A stretch of 64,000 bases of DNA from positions 120,223,329-120,287,328 of the forward strand of contig OX235271.1 in assembly GCA_944472155.2 (NCBI GenBank). The letters run 5' to 3'. The stretch comes from Trichobilharzia szidati (taxonomy: Eukaryota; Platyhelminthes; Trematoda; Strigeidida; Schistosomatidae). Numbering within the stretch: the first letter of the stretch is position 1; every line of letters starts with the position of its first letter. The notes below the pieces were generated by a model. It did no database searches, was not told the DNA's origin, and saw only the letters and a program-made list of their open reading frames with translations. The position numbers were made by a program, and so were the translations under genes. This document shows positions 46,591-57,164 of the stretch, one piece after another.

Positions 46591-46994
46591 AGTTGAACCA
46601 ACCAGCTCAAATAACCTAACCACACTGAGAATATCCATTTGAGCAATAAATCTTCTACGTTATTTCCCTCATTGCTGTATACTTTTTTTAATCATTTATG
46701 GTGATGACTCAATTGGAAGTTTTAAATTGCTTCTGTGTTTGCTTCCTTAATTTGGCACTGCCCATATTCGTTTATGCTACCATCAGAGAAAGAATGATTA
46801 GAGACAGTTCCAAGCTGATAAAAGGTGAATGTAAAATTTGTTTAGGTATACCTTTGCAATCGATTCATTTATAATCTCTTGAAAACGACTAATCGTTTAT
46901 CTTGCGACACCTCAGAAAATAAAAATTTGGTCTTTCTTTTATCGTTTGTTGTAGTTAATCTATACAGAGTTCAGTTGATTAATAGTTAATAATT

Positions 46995-47115
46995 AAAGGC
47001 GAATAATTTCCACTTTTCTATTATGGGTAGAATTTATTTGGATAAAGTCTCACAGTGTTATATGGTAATATTTACTGACGACGTTTCGAGCACAATTTAT
47101 TGCTCATAATCATAC
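46995..47115 (-). repeat. Dispersed Penelope-related repeat (GCTCGAAACGTC)
   Basis: The minus strand has TGAGCAATAAATTGTGCTCG then AAACGTCGTCAGTAAATATT. GAGCA and TGCTC can form a stem just before GAAACGTC, resembling the stem II, GAA and helix III arrangement of a hammerhead; the CTGANGA box is degraded. It precedes the Penelope-like fragment at 47640. Confidence 0.6.
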
Positions 47116-47639
47116 CAAGGTAATCACACAACTTTCATATAAACGAAGTTATATCAATGAATTCCACTTTTGAAAGAGCGTTTTTAATAGACTAGCACCA
47201 TACATTTGTTCATTTTCAAACTGGGAACACTGAAACAGTAATATTCGGTCAACAGTTAATATTTAATTTAGGTATCAATTTACATGAAAAATTCCCGAAT
47301 AGAGGACAAGCTACAATGAGTTATGCAATTGACTCTGTGTCAAATAATAAGAATAAAACAGAATACAAGCGACCAAAAGACGTAATCATTTGCAACTTGG
47401 TTGTATATGTAAAATGTTGACATTCTGTTTCGGGAAAAACGATGTCTTAGTTAATTGTAGCTAAGGCTTCAGCTGAATTCTCATAGGTGCATCGTGGCGC
47501 TTTGTTAAAAAAATATATCGCATGTAACAATTAGGCAACATATGCTGGGTGAAATTACTATATCGAGGTTAAAATGTGGTTAAATCAAACAACCAAAGGA
47601 CACAGTAAGGGATTAACGATAAGCGGTTAGCAAGTAAAT

Positions 47640-48095
47640 AGGTGGCAGTCTACGTGATGTCAACGATTGCATCAAATGGTTCACAACAGATGAGCTGTGT
47701 ATGAAACTTGCATTGGCGAAAAGACATGATATGTATTCTTTAGTATCAATGCATGCAGACAACTATGGTCATCAGTTTGATTGGGATCATGTCAAAATCT
47801 TAAACAGAGGAAACACGAAAAGTGCCAGAGAATTCCTAGAGGCCTGGTACTCAAGCGAAAATGCGATTAACAAACACGTTAATATAGATGAAATATACCA
47901 ATTAATAAAAAGTAAATCAGGTGACCAAAAAGTTTAAAATCCTAGTCAATAGAAAGTGGTCAATACATATGTGAAGATAGTAACCAGGAGACGCAATTAC
48001 ATCACGCATGAGGAAATTTAAATCATTTCACTTCGTGCTAAATATGGCGCTGAAGATGTTGTCCGGAAGGACGACGAAAGCTTCGCGACTAAACC
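47640..48095 (+). mobile_element. Penelope-like element 3' fragment with hammerhead-like end
   Basis: The open frame 47701-47937 encodes the C-terminal end of a Penelope-like protein after the GIY-YIG domain (KRHDMYSLVSMHADNYGHQF, DWDHVKILNRGNTKSAREFL, EAWYSSENAINKHVN). The lone H.. HQFDWD and EAWYS motifs are typical of the family. A hammerhead-like motif follows at 48047-48087. The reverse transcriptase and nuclease core are absent. Confidence 0.8.
48047..48087 (+). ncRNA. Hammerhead-like ribozyme of Penelope-like element
   Basis: Helix I GCG (48047-48049) pairs with CGC (from 48084). The core CTGAAGA is at 48050-48056, one extra T at 48057, and stem II GTTGTCC (48058-48064) with loop GGAA pairs with GGACGAC (48069-48075). 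GAA lies at 48076-48078, helix III AGCT without a loop (48079-48082), and the cleavage base is T 48083. Hammerheads at the ends of Penelope-like elements are established. The extra base and two-pair helix III make activity as a monomer unlikely. Confidence 0.65.
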
Positions 48096-48450
48096 AACCA
48101 GCTGAGAGAACGCTTTTAATTGTAGATAATTCCAGTTATATTTCTCCTCATATAGATTGAGTCTTTTGCAATATTAGGAAGCATATAAAATTAAGAGTTT
48201 CTGTTGTGGTGAGAGCTGGCTGCTAGCCAAAGTTGGTGGACAGTAATTGACGTCAATGTTTATGTCTCCAATATTGGTGGTGAGAAAATGAGAACAAAGA
48301 CTGCGTAGGCGGATACAGTTAGCATATGGATGATCTGACACAGCCACAAAGAGATGCAAGTTTAACTTTCTGTGAGGAACAACCAATCAAAAGACTGTAT
48401 TTTCTACTAAGAATAATCTACAATAATGTACATTAAAATCTATAAATATG

Positions 48451-48623
48451 TTACAGGATTTTCATCATGAGCTGACGCACCCACCGCGTACTGCTGAAGA
48501 GTCCCAAACTAGGACGAAACAGCTGTCCAGTACTCCCAGGTTTTCCAATGGTTCTCTAACTAATGTCAGCTCATGATGAAAATCCTGTAACCAATCAAAT
48601 CCCTACAAACCAACACTTAAATG
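48451..48623 (+). mobile_element. Minimal hammerhead SINE (type H) inserted in LTR, 12-bp target duplication
   Basis: TCTATAAATATG flanks it on both sides (48439-48450, 48624-48635), so it inserted as one unit. It starts TTACAGGATTTTCATCATGA, continues to GCTGAC, and this 26-base end returns as reverse complement at about 48559-48584. A complete hammerhead lies in the middle, and the end is CCAATCAAATCCCTACAAAC then CAACACTTAAATG. The tRNA-like promoter is missing, probably lost by internal deletion. Confidence 0.9.
48488..48533 (+). ncRNA. Hammerhead ribozyme, complete core
   Basis: Helix I GTACTG (48488-48493) pairs with CAGTAC (48528-48533), six pairs. Core CTGAAGA 48494-48500. Stem II GTCC / GGAC (48501-48504, 48512-48515) with loop CAAACTA. 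GAA 48516-48518. Helix III ACAG / CTGT (48519-48526) with no loop. Cleavage after C 48527. Every invariant hammerhead position I can check is present. Helix III cannot close as a hairpin without a loop, but two copies of the RNA can pair through the palindrome ACAGCTGT to form a dimeric ribozyme, as known for minimal hammerheads in retroelements. Confidence 0.82.
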
Positions 48624-48691
48624 TCTATAAATATGTGTTGATTTTCCTTAATAAACAATCTGTTGCCTGGCCCTTATCTTCTGTTGTTACA

Positions 48692-50400
48692 CTATTACTG
48701 TTAATTTGTTTTTAGTGACAGATTAAGGATGTTAGTGCCTCCAAATGTATTGAAAATGACAATATTTCATTGAACCGCTTGGACAAATGCATGATAATAA
48801 ATGTTTATTTTCACATAGTTTTTAGTAGAGTCTATGAAGAACTGCAGTAGAGTAACATTCACATTCTCAAACTTTAAAGGCTGATTTTACAAGGAAATTG
48901 CATATCATTGAAGCTTGGCTTAGAACGTCAGCTAGAAATGTAGAAGTAAAACACAATGGGCTTCATTAGCCTAGTTCATCTGTTTATTATTTCAAAGATT
49001 TACTGGAATCAGATATTACTGTATTTCACTCTAGTGACAGACACTTAGTAAGCACAACAAACAATTATCGCCCTAATTGTTTAAGAGAATGTAAAAATTT
49101 TCTTGAAGGTCTATGTTCATCGGTGCTCATTGGTGCTTGTGAAATAAAAGCGAATTATTATTGTTGTATAATTTAGTCAAGTAGCTGTACTAACGAATAT
49201 TAGATTATAACCAGCATTTTGTTAGGCACTTGGGACTGACTGGACTGAATTAGCTTTATCTAATGGTGTATAGTCAGGGTTTAACAGATGAAGTCCTAAT
49301 CTGGGTTTCCTACCATACTGTACCAACCAAGTAATCTTCTACCTACTAGTTAGTAATCTGCAAGTTGATACTAGTAACCAGAGGAGAGAATTAGTGTTGT
49401 TTCTCACTGTAGTAATACGTGAAAGTCGATGTGAATCACTGAATAAATATGAGCTTCATTAAGTTTGAGAGTCATAAATATTTATTTATTTTATCAAACT
49501 CGGCTATAAAAATAAGACATTCTGCATATATGATCACTGTGTTGAGATTTCAAACTTCTTAAAAAATCCAGTGAACATATTTAATGCAAACAGCCTTACT
49601 GAGTAACCTGTGTGTTTTTGTTTGATAGTAAAAGGCTTATTGGTGGGTAGATTATTCTAATGCATTGGAATAAACGTATCCGAATTCTAGTTCATTCATT
49701 ACTTTTATTTGATGACATGCATAGATTGATACCGTTTGTTAAGTTTTGTATGTTGCACACAAATATAGCAACAAACATTTGGACTACAAAACAATTTCTC
49801 CATTTGTACAATGAGGCTGAACACATAGAGTTGGGCTGATTATTTTATTTTTTTGAAGTCAAGGCAATACTGATAACGAATGCCCTTGATGTAGTTTACA
49901 TGATAGTAGTATTTCGGACTTATGCAGACTGAAATAACAAAATCATAGCTTAAGACACTTTTTCAGTCCGCAACAAGGGTGAGATATGGAACATTCACCA
50001 TAATTATTCCACTTGATACAGAACACATTTGTTACCATCTCAGTGTATACAAGTACGTTAGTTCAAAAAGTCTTTATCAGACAAGCCTGTTGGTTTATCA
50101 TCAAATTTTTTAGCATGTACCGAAACTATATGAGACTACACAATTGTGAACTTACATACATACTTAATTAACTTATCTTGGTAATGGATATACTGAAGCG
50201 TGGAGTAGTTAAGTTACTTTGTCTGAATTTTGCCACCAGTGGTAAAGTTACTCATAATAAAACTACTGCTTTATCTTTACTGTTTAGATAGGGTCTTAAG
50301 TCCCAGATAAATTTAAGCAGGAGACAAGACAATGTTTCATTTTATCCAGTAGCTATCCAGTTTGCCTTAATAATGATAAATATCATCAGTATACCTTTCT
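48692..50400. other. Intergenic, nothing recognised apart from a weak MITE-like match
   Basis: A partial copy of the TATTCAAATACAT repeat may lie at 49660-49740. No coding similarity. Confidence 0.4.
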
Positions 50401-50404
50401 TGTG

Positions 50405-51700
50405 TACTGAGTGGAACAAAGAGTACATTTCCATTGCACTCAGTTGTCTGTCATCACTCTCGGCTTGCTCCACGATTACTCCCACGCCTTCAATTCCTCC
50501 TCAAATAGTCTCCATATCACGCTTGGTTGCCGAACTCGTCATTTCCCATTAGGGTTCCACTTTAGATTCAGGCATTTGATTTTACTTGAATGTCTCTTAA
50601 GCTGATGTACTATCCATCTTCATTTCTTCCTGCCTATTGGTTGGGAAATAGTTTGTTAGCTGGTTCGCCGCACTGTCAGGTTTCCTTGTCGCTTGATTAA
50701 CCTTTCCTACCGCTTTTCTGATTTTCACTGTTGAGCCGATTCAGCAGTTGATGAAAGTTTTTTGCTGACGCCTCTGAATCACACGGTAGCGTTGACATGA
50801 CATTAGCATTAAAGTTCGAAACCAACTGCTGTAGATCTCCACACCAGTTTCAGAGTAAAGAACGCCAGTCTTGCTTTTCTGCTTCTATCCTGACTGTCTT
50901 TGACATCTTCCGCGCTACTGCTTGTAGTCGGAACGATGTTCTATGCGTAAGTAATACTGAGTGGTATTTGTTGTTAGTCGGGTATCTTCATCACCTGTGT
51001 CTTCTCTGTTTTTACCTTTGACTTTTTCCTAGTGACTGCATTTTCCAAGTGTTGAATTTAGATCATGGTCCATCTCGAGTTTCTTCAAAGGCTTTCAACT
51101 TCAACTTTAAGGCTCCTTGAATCAGATATTGATCTGAGTCTAGATCTACCCCTCCCCCTTCTATATCTTGTATTCGCTTCCTTGGTATTGGGATGAAGTT
51201 CGCCTAATTTTCTGTGTGCCCATCTGGTGAAAAGTAAAGCAGTTTCCGGATGCTCTTATGCTTGTATGTGCTACTTCCAGACACCAAATGGTTAGAGGGA
51301 CAGAAGTCTGCAAGGAGTTTTCTGTTCTCGTTCACCTCACCAGCCATGCTATTGGCTCATGATGAGTTCTCTTTCTGCACTGTCTGCTCCAAATTTGGCG
51401 TTCACATCACCCTTCAAAATTTTATTGCTAGTTGCTGTTTTATGCATCACTGTTCACAGTTGTCTGCAAAATTCATCCTTCTTCTTTGGGGCTGTGTTGT
51501 TTCTAGGTACTAGATGAATTCCTTTGCCCTGATTATGGGGTAAATAGGTTCGCATTACATGAGGTCCTTCATGTTCGTGGTGACATCATGTTAGTCACAT
51601 CCTAGGTGTGCTCGTGGTTACCGTCTGAGTAACCCAAGTAGATTGTTGACTACTCCTAACCATTTCGAGAATCCACTTCGATTTCAACCGCTCTCACAGA
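50405..51700 (-). mobile_element. RTE-type LINE, internally deleted
   Basis: Minus strand, right to left: endonuclease pieces (APKKKDEFCRQL, GDVNAKFGADSAERELIM, LLADFCPSNHLV, then SPDGHTEN..FIPIPRKRIQDI and ALKLKLKAFEETRDGP). With no reverse transcriptase between, the C-terminal part follows (RKARLAFFTLKLVWRS, RWIVHQLKRHSSKI, LKWNPNGK, EEELKAWE, MTDNWVQWKCTLCST). The jump at about 51040 removes the whole polymerase domain. Multiple stops and shifts are present. The 3' end is at about 50405. Confidence 0.82.
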
Positions 51701-52430
51701 TTGCTAACACTTCGATACCATATCTTCTTATCCCTCGTGCCATCTGAGCAGGTTTACCAGCCAGCCTCAAACGTGGTACTAATATTCCATGTCCCTAAGT
51801 TTACTTTTATTTCGATTGAAAGAGTACTTATCAGCTTGTTTAAAAAAAAGAATAATGGCTTTATTTTAGACAATATATTAGCACATAGTACAGAAATTCT
51901 TAGCATATTTAGCTGCGAAATATTCCCTCACCGTACAGGATCTACAAACAAAATAATAATCTACAGTATATAATACGAAGATTGTTATTCCATTTAGAGA
52001 AAGATCCAGTTCTCTACGATATTTTTCTTTCATTTCCTCCAAGAACTGTACGGCATTTTGTTGAAATCTAATTAAAAATACGCTCGAGTTCGTGTGATAA
52101 TCAACGAATATACCTGTACGACTAAAACAATAATAAGCGCGAAAGAGTTTAAGCATTATGAAGGATGGAAATTTTAGAAGCCCAGTGATTTAACCAGGAT
52201 ACTGCTTTTCAGTTTTCGAATTCTTTCACCCATTGCCTTCATCCGTCCTCGAACAGAGGAGCCCTCCAGAATTCATGAAGGATCACATTTATTTTTTGTG
52301 CGCTCTGAAGTTGCCGTAACTAGTGGGGTGTTTTTACGGAGTTACCAGTCCCATGCTTAACCTTCTGTCCTCCCACTGTTTTGGACGGGCTGGTAAAATT
52401 AGGCAGGGTGACTTTAATATTACTTCGTGT
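51701..52430 (-). mobile_element. Possible 5' end of the same RTE LINE
   Basis: Minus-strand text near 52180-52400 (AAGCATGGGACTGGTAACTC, ACTAGTTACGGCAACTTC, GGTGAAAGAATTCGAAAACT) looks like the non-coding leader of schistosome RTE or type B SINE sequences, but the match is from memory and short. The remaining part is not recognised. Confidence 0.35.
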
Positions 52431-53205
52431 TGATTCAGAATAGTGAGCTAGTGTTAGTTTTGTTCATTTTGATGTCTCTCAGTAAACCTCTCTAGACCCA
52501 CTGCATTGCTAGAAGTGAAACTGATGATATGAGGTATGCTTATGGAATATTTAAAATATATTAGGACATATGTGTCTCGTTTATTCATATGCCTCTTCTG
52601 TTTTTAAACGGCTTGGCATTATTTAACATCCCGTCAACCGAAAACCTTTACAATACAAGAAGTAATAATTTCACATCATTGCTATCAAGATTGAGTATCC
52701 ATCTCTTTAAGCAGATTTTCGATTCTACTAGAGTTTTAATTTCTTTCAATTCTTACAACCGAATAGACTATGAGTTAAATTTTCATATTATCAAAGATTT
52801 GTTTATACATTCTTCATACATGTTTCTTTGTTTGTATATAGGAATTATGTCAAGTTATTTATTTTATTTGAGGCTGCTGTAAACTGTGTCATGGAGATAC
52901 TTTTTTGTATCTAACTTTACTCCATAGAATTCTTCATCTGTTTTCACGGTACTTGCCTGTGTGATGTGTGCCGCATGAGTTATCTGAATAAACTTTTAGA
53001 GTATTTAAGATTTTAACAGATGTTCTGCTATGGTTATCACTTTCCAAGTTGATACCATGAAACTTTTTGACTAACCAGACTTTAAAGAATGTTAGAAATA
53101 CAGGATTGATTACTGATAAAATCTGAGACCAGAGAATGAATCTCACTAAGTTTTGGTTGGTGAAAAAATTGTCTAAAAATATTTTCATGAAATTAAGTAG
53201 ATGGC

Positions 53206-53680
53206 AAGTTGACACCAGTTAGAGAACCATTGGAAAACCTGGGAGTACTGGACAGGCGTCTCCTCCTAGTTTGGGACTCTTCAGCAGTACGCAGTCAATG
53301 GGGGTCGAACCAAGGACCTGGTTACAAGGAGAGCTCCTAGACCATCCAGCCACCATGATCCTATCCAATGGTCCATGAATTCCAGCTTCCTCCACTTCGC
53401 AATATATAAGGCGCAACCGCCAGCCAGTGTCACAAGCGAGTAACTGATTTCTTATCTGATTTGGTGGACCTTGCTGGCTCCCAGTGGTCTGAAGGATCTA
53501 CGAGCTCGCCTTGCAACCAGAAGTTTTTGAGTTCGAACTCCAATGGGTGCACACCTTGAAGAGCCCCAAACTAGGACGAAATAGCTGTTCAGTACTTCCA
53601 GGTTTTCCAATGGTTCTCTAACTGATGTCAACTCGTAATCAAACCCGTAACCAATCAGATCCCTGCAAACTAACACTTAA
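53206..53680. mobile_element. Hammerhead SINE type H, inverted head-to-head unit
   Basis: A minus copy (about 53206-53450) is followed by a plus copy (about 53460-53680). Minus hammerhead: GTACTG-CTGAAGA-GTCC-CAAACTA-GGAG then GAG, so the core is intact up to stem II but the GAA box is lost. Plus hammerhead: TTGAAGAGCCCC..GGACGAAATAG, changed at several sites. The right end carries CCAATCAGATCCCTGCAAAC and TAACACTTAA. Confidence 0.82.
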
Positions 53681-53689
53681 TTATTTTAC

Positions 53690-55576
53690 AGTTTTTCATT
53701 GATCAATCAGTGGATGAACATCGTTTACCCATCATTGAGTGCTGGTGAAATTTCATCAACCAAGTTTACAACATATGTACAAAACGTCTCAAATGGTATT
53801 GAAAATAGTATGTCTGCCTTAGTTGTTCACCAACATCAGTTTGGATATTCGAGGAAGCACACATTCTCTTGAAGATGCAGACATGACTTTTTGTTGACTA
53901 CCTTCAGATACCTAAAACTAACACCTTAATCCATTATACTTTAGTATGTTATTCGGAAAGTCAATTTTAACTCAGTAAATACATTATGAGCATCCTATGC
54001 TTACTGTTAAACAGACTTAAAATATAAACGCTGTCCCAGTTAGTGAAATCACTAAGATTAGCATGATGGACACAACTTTCGTATTGTCATCCAGTTATAT
54101 TATGTGAACTTTCGAATTAATCACAAACGTTATTAGTCACTAATGTAGCTAAACAACAAATCGAATTATTTCAGCAATCGACTATTTGTTTGTTTGTTTT
54201 CATAATGTCGAAAATCGCACTTTAGTGATAACATTGATGCGAATATTTTCAAGGTACAGTCGTTCACTTTAAAAAAAAAGCATCCAAAAACATGTATATA
54301 CCCCCATATTTGAATAGGGATGTTTGCATTCTAATAAAAGAAAATAATCTGTTAGAAAATACACAAAGTATTACCTGTCCTCCTCAGTATGGACCACTAA
54401 ACGGAGTCACAGCAACTGTAACAAATCAGTTTTAATCCTATTGTTATTCAACTTACTACTACTATTATTTAGTTCCTTTTTGATGACTTTCATTTTACTA
54501 TTAGTTAGTGTAGGAATTAAAAATAATTCTTCTGAGTGTGTTTATTAAAGTCGTGTGTCATGTCTCTATAGCCAAATTAGTTATAACAATGATACATACA
54601 ATAAAAATGAAGGGTTACTGTTGTCAAGCCTAAAATGTTATTTTTGTTATTTCTGATACTATTATTACAAGAATCTATTTAACGAAAGTGTATGGTGGAG
54701 CGATAATAGAAATAGACTAATTGGAAATTTCTAGTATATAGATTACTCTTTCAACAAATGGAGAATATCAGTCATTTCTTAAGTATATATGTTGTATTAC
54801 ACTTTTCCGAACGAATGCAATTTCATTACAATGATACTTTGTAACTTACCATATCTAAAGCTCCACTTGTATTTTAAGTAAGAAGATATAGCACCGATTG
54901 TGAAGAGAATAAGGATGCTAATTCGTCAAATCACTTTAATTTGGGACTACTCATTAATGCTTACCCATGACTTCAGTAGTGCTTAGGCCTGGGCCCTACA
55001 AGTAACGATATATGAGCACGTTTTCGTTCAACCATTGAAATAGCTCATGGACACTAAGATCTATGAGCTCATGATATAGCCAGTACTATTTATTGTCATC
55101 GGTGATTAATCGTTATCGCGGTCAACTTCATGGACTGCACGAGTCATGATTCTAGGAATTCCATTTCAAACTTCGTCGCTAATATTGTGGTGTGTGCTAA
55201 TGACAAGAATTTGTAGGTAGTTTATTGTGTGTGTGTGTGATGTCTTCTGTAAGCATGTTGAGTAGCCTAGTGATGGATTAAGCTGCAAATAGGAGAAATG
55301 AAAATTATCCTGCAAGCAATATAGAAAACAGGAGGACAAAAGAAGCAGAATGAGAGTAACTTTTATCAATTGAAATTCCTTTGTAAGCTTTTGTGTCTTG
55401 CTGTCTATGTCCACCATTTTTTAAAATAAACAGTTATGCCACCAAATACCATTTTGCTCTGGCGTTACATTAGGAGATGCATTAATTTGTTAGTCTTCTA
55501 TTAATTTAAAATTCGACATGGTCACGAAACAGCTTCATTTAGAGAACCATTAAGGAAAAGGTAGTAGTGGACAGAT
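53690..55576. other. Intergenic, (GT)n at 55206-55222
   Basis: No gene recognised. A short GT dinucleotide run is the only clear feature. Confidence 0.4.
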
Positions 55577-56365
55577 TGCAGCACCCCTATATTAAGCCTA
55601 ACTGTTCGTTTATGAAACCACTTCATATACGCATGTTATACGCTTACAGAAGCTAATTTTACTTATGCTTGTGGAATATTCGCCATTGTATTATTCAACA
55701 TTGCTTTTCGTTTGTTATAAATGAATATATATATATATTAAGCGGTTATGCAGTTTTTTAAAATTTGACTCCATGGGGGATTTCGTCATGAGCTGACATC
55801 AGTTAGAGAACCACTGGAAAACCTGGGAGTACTGGACAGCTGTTTCGTCCTAGTTTGGGACCCTTCAGCATTACGCACCCACCGGGATTCGAACCCAAGA
55901 CCTTCTGGTTACAAGGCGAGCTCGTAGACCATTGAGCCACTGGGACCCGATACAATGGACCTTCGATTATAACTTCTGCCAATTCACGACATAGCGTGAC
56001 CATTTCACAATGTCTTCTTCGATGAGTTACTGCCTCATCTTCAACCTGCTGTACCCTACTGGTCACGGCTTCCCACTAGAACCCCAGGTTAACTGCCTGA
56101 ATAGGGACAGTCACTAGTGAGCATCACTAGCGGTTCTCTAACTGATGTCAGCTCATGATGAAATCCTCCATGCAATCAAACAAAATCCCTACAAAACGAA
56201 TACTTGAAAATTTGACTCCATTAACAATATATCTTTTCAAGTTTTCACTTGTCCTTCCTAATACAACGTTGTTCATCTTTGACCATGTACAGCGTTAGAA
56301 CATAGTAGAATTTGAATACGTGGATGCACTGTAGTATCATAATCGGAATCATAAAAAGTATACCA
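55577..56365 (+). repeat. Dispersed repeat, copy 2, split by hammerhead SINE
   Basis: Second copy of the 27832-28190 sequence, interrupted at 55775-56206. Comparing the copies defines the SINE ends and its target duplication. Confidence 0.8.
55775..56206 (-). mobile_element. Hammerhead SINE type H, full unit with 15-bp target duplication
   Basis: AAAATTTGACTCCAT flanks both sides (55760-55774, 56207-56221). The unit is a nearly complete minus copy (tRNA-like boxes near 55887-55945, unique 5' body to about 56130) followed by a short plus tail (56130-56206), so the tail TCATGAGCTGACATCAG appears at both ends in inverted orientation. The hammerhead (about 55828-55873, minus) has GTAATG / CAGTAC helix I with one mismatch and CTGAAGG in place of CTGAAGA; the rest is intact. 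Confidence 0.9.
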
Positions 56366-56819
56366 TAAGATATTTCGTCAGATGTAAAATAAAGCACAGT
56401 CTGTTGAGGTGAATAATTTATTATAAAAGTGTGGTTACATTATCCTGATAATGAGTGATAATGATTGCTGAATTTATAATCTTCCCAGTCAATTACTGTA
56501 CAAAGTTTGTGAATAGTTACCATATGACATGGAGACAAGTGGAGATGAATTGGAAAACACAGATCCCAGATTGGGATTCTGGTAAAATTTAATGCAGCTG
56601 TTTTGATGAATATCTTACTTCTCGACTACTAGACTGGAATTCGGCAGACAATAGCTTTTCGATTAAAACCACTGGTTTACATAATACGAACAACACTTAG
56701 TATCATAAATTATTATCATTTAATGTCCTCTGGTTTCGTAGACCTTGATTTCTAATTAAAACCTCGGACGCTGTTCACAAATAAATCAAATCGAGCGTAC
56801 AAACTATGTTTACTAATAG

Positions 56820-57157
56820 TGTGGTGAGAGCTGTCTACTAGCCAAATTGGTAGACAGTAATTTACGTCAATGTTTACGTTCTCAAGATTGGTCGTGAGAA
56901 AATATGAACAAGACTGATTCAAAAACCGACCACAGCAGACTTTGCGTAGGCGGATACAGTTAACATATAGATGATTTGACATTCAAGAAACAGTCATAAA
57001 GAGATGAAAGATTAACTTTAAGTGAGAAACAACCAATCAGAAGACTGTGTTTGTTTGCTTAAATAATCTATAATAATGTACATGAAAATATATATGAATA
57101 TGCTTTGATTTCCTTAATAAACGATCTGTTGCCTGGCCCTTGTCTTCTGTTGTTACA
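56820..57157 (+). mobile_element. Solo LTR, target duplication ATAG
   Basis: Start TGTGGTGAGAGCTGTCTACT, end TTCTGTTGTTACA, flanks ATAG (56816-56819 and 57158-57161). Nearly identical in sequence to the copies at 20514 and 35764, so these insertions are of similar, fairly recent age. Confidence 0.93.
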
Positions 57158-57164
57158 ATAGTAG

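Larger units (their letters stand above)
48205..48691 (+). mobile_element. Solo LTR interrupted by a hammerhead SINE
   Basis: Same LTR family as at 20514, 35764 and 56820 but more diverged. Start TGTGGTGAGAGCTGGCTGCT, end CTTCTGTTGTTACA. Flanks are CTGT and CTAT, a 4-bp duplication with one change. A 173-bp insertion (48451-48623) splits it. Confidence 0.88.

Noticed and set aside
52589..52882. 97-codon plus-strand open frame
   Set aside because: Composition follows AT-rich non-coding DNA, with no motif or neighbouring exon support.
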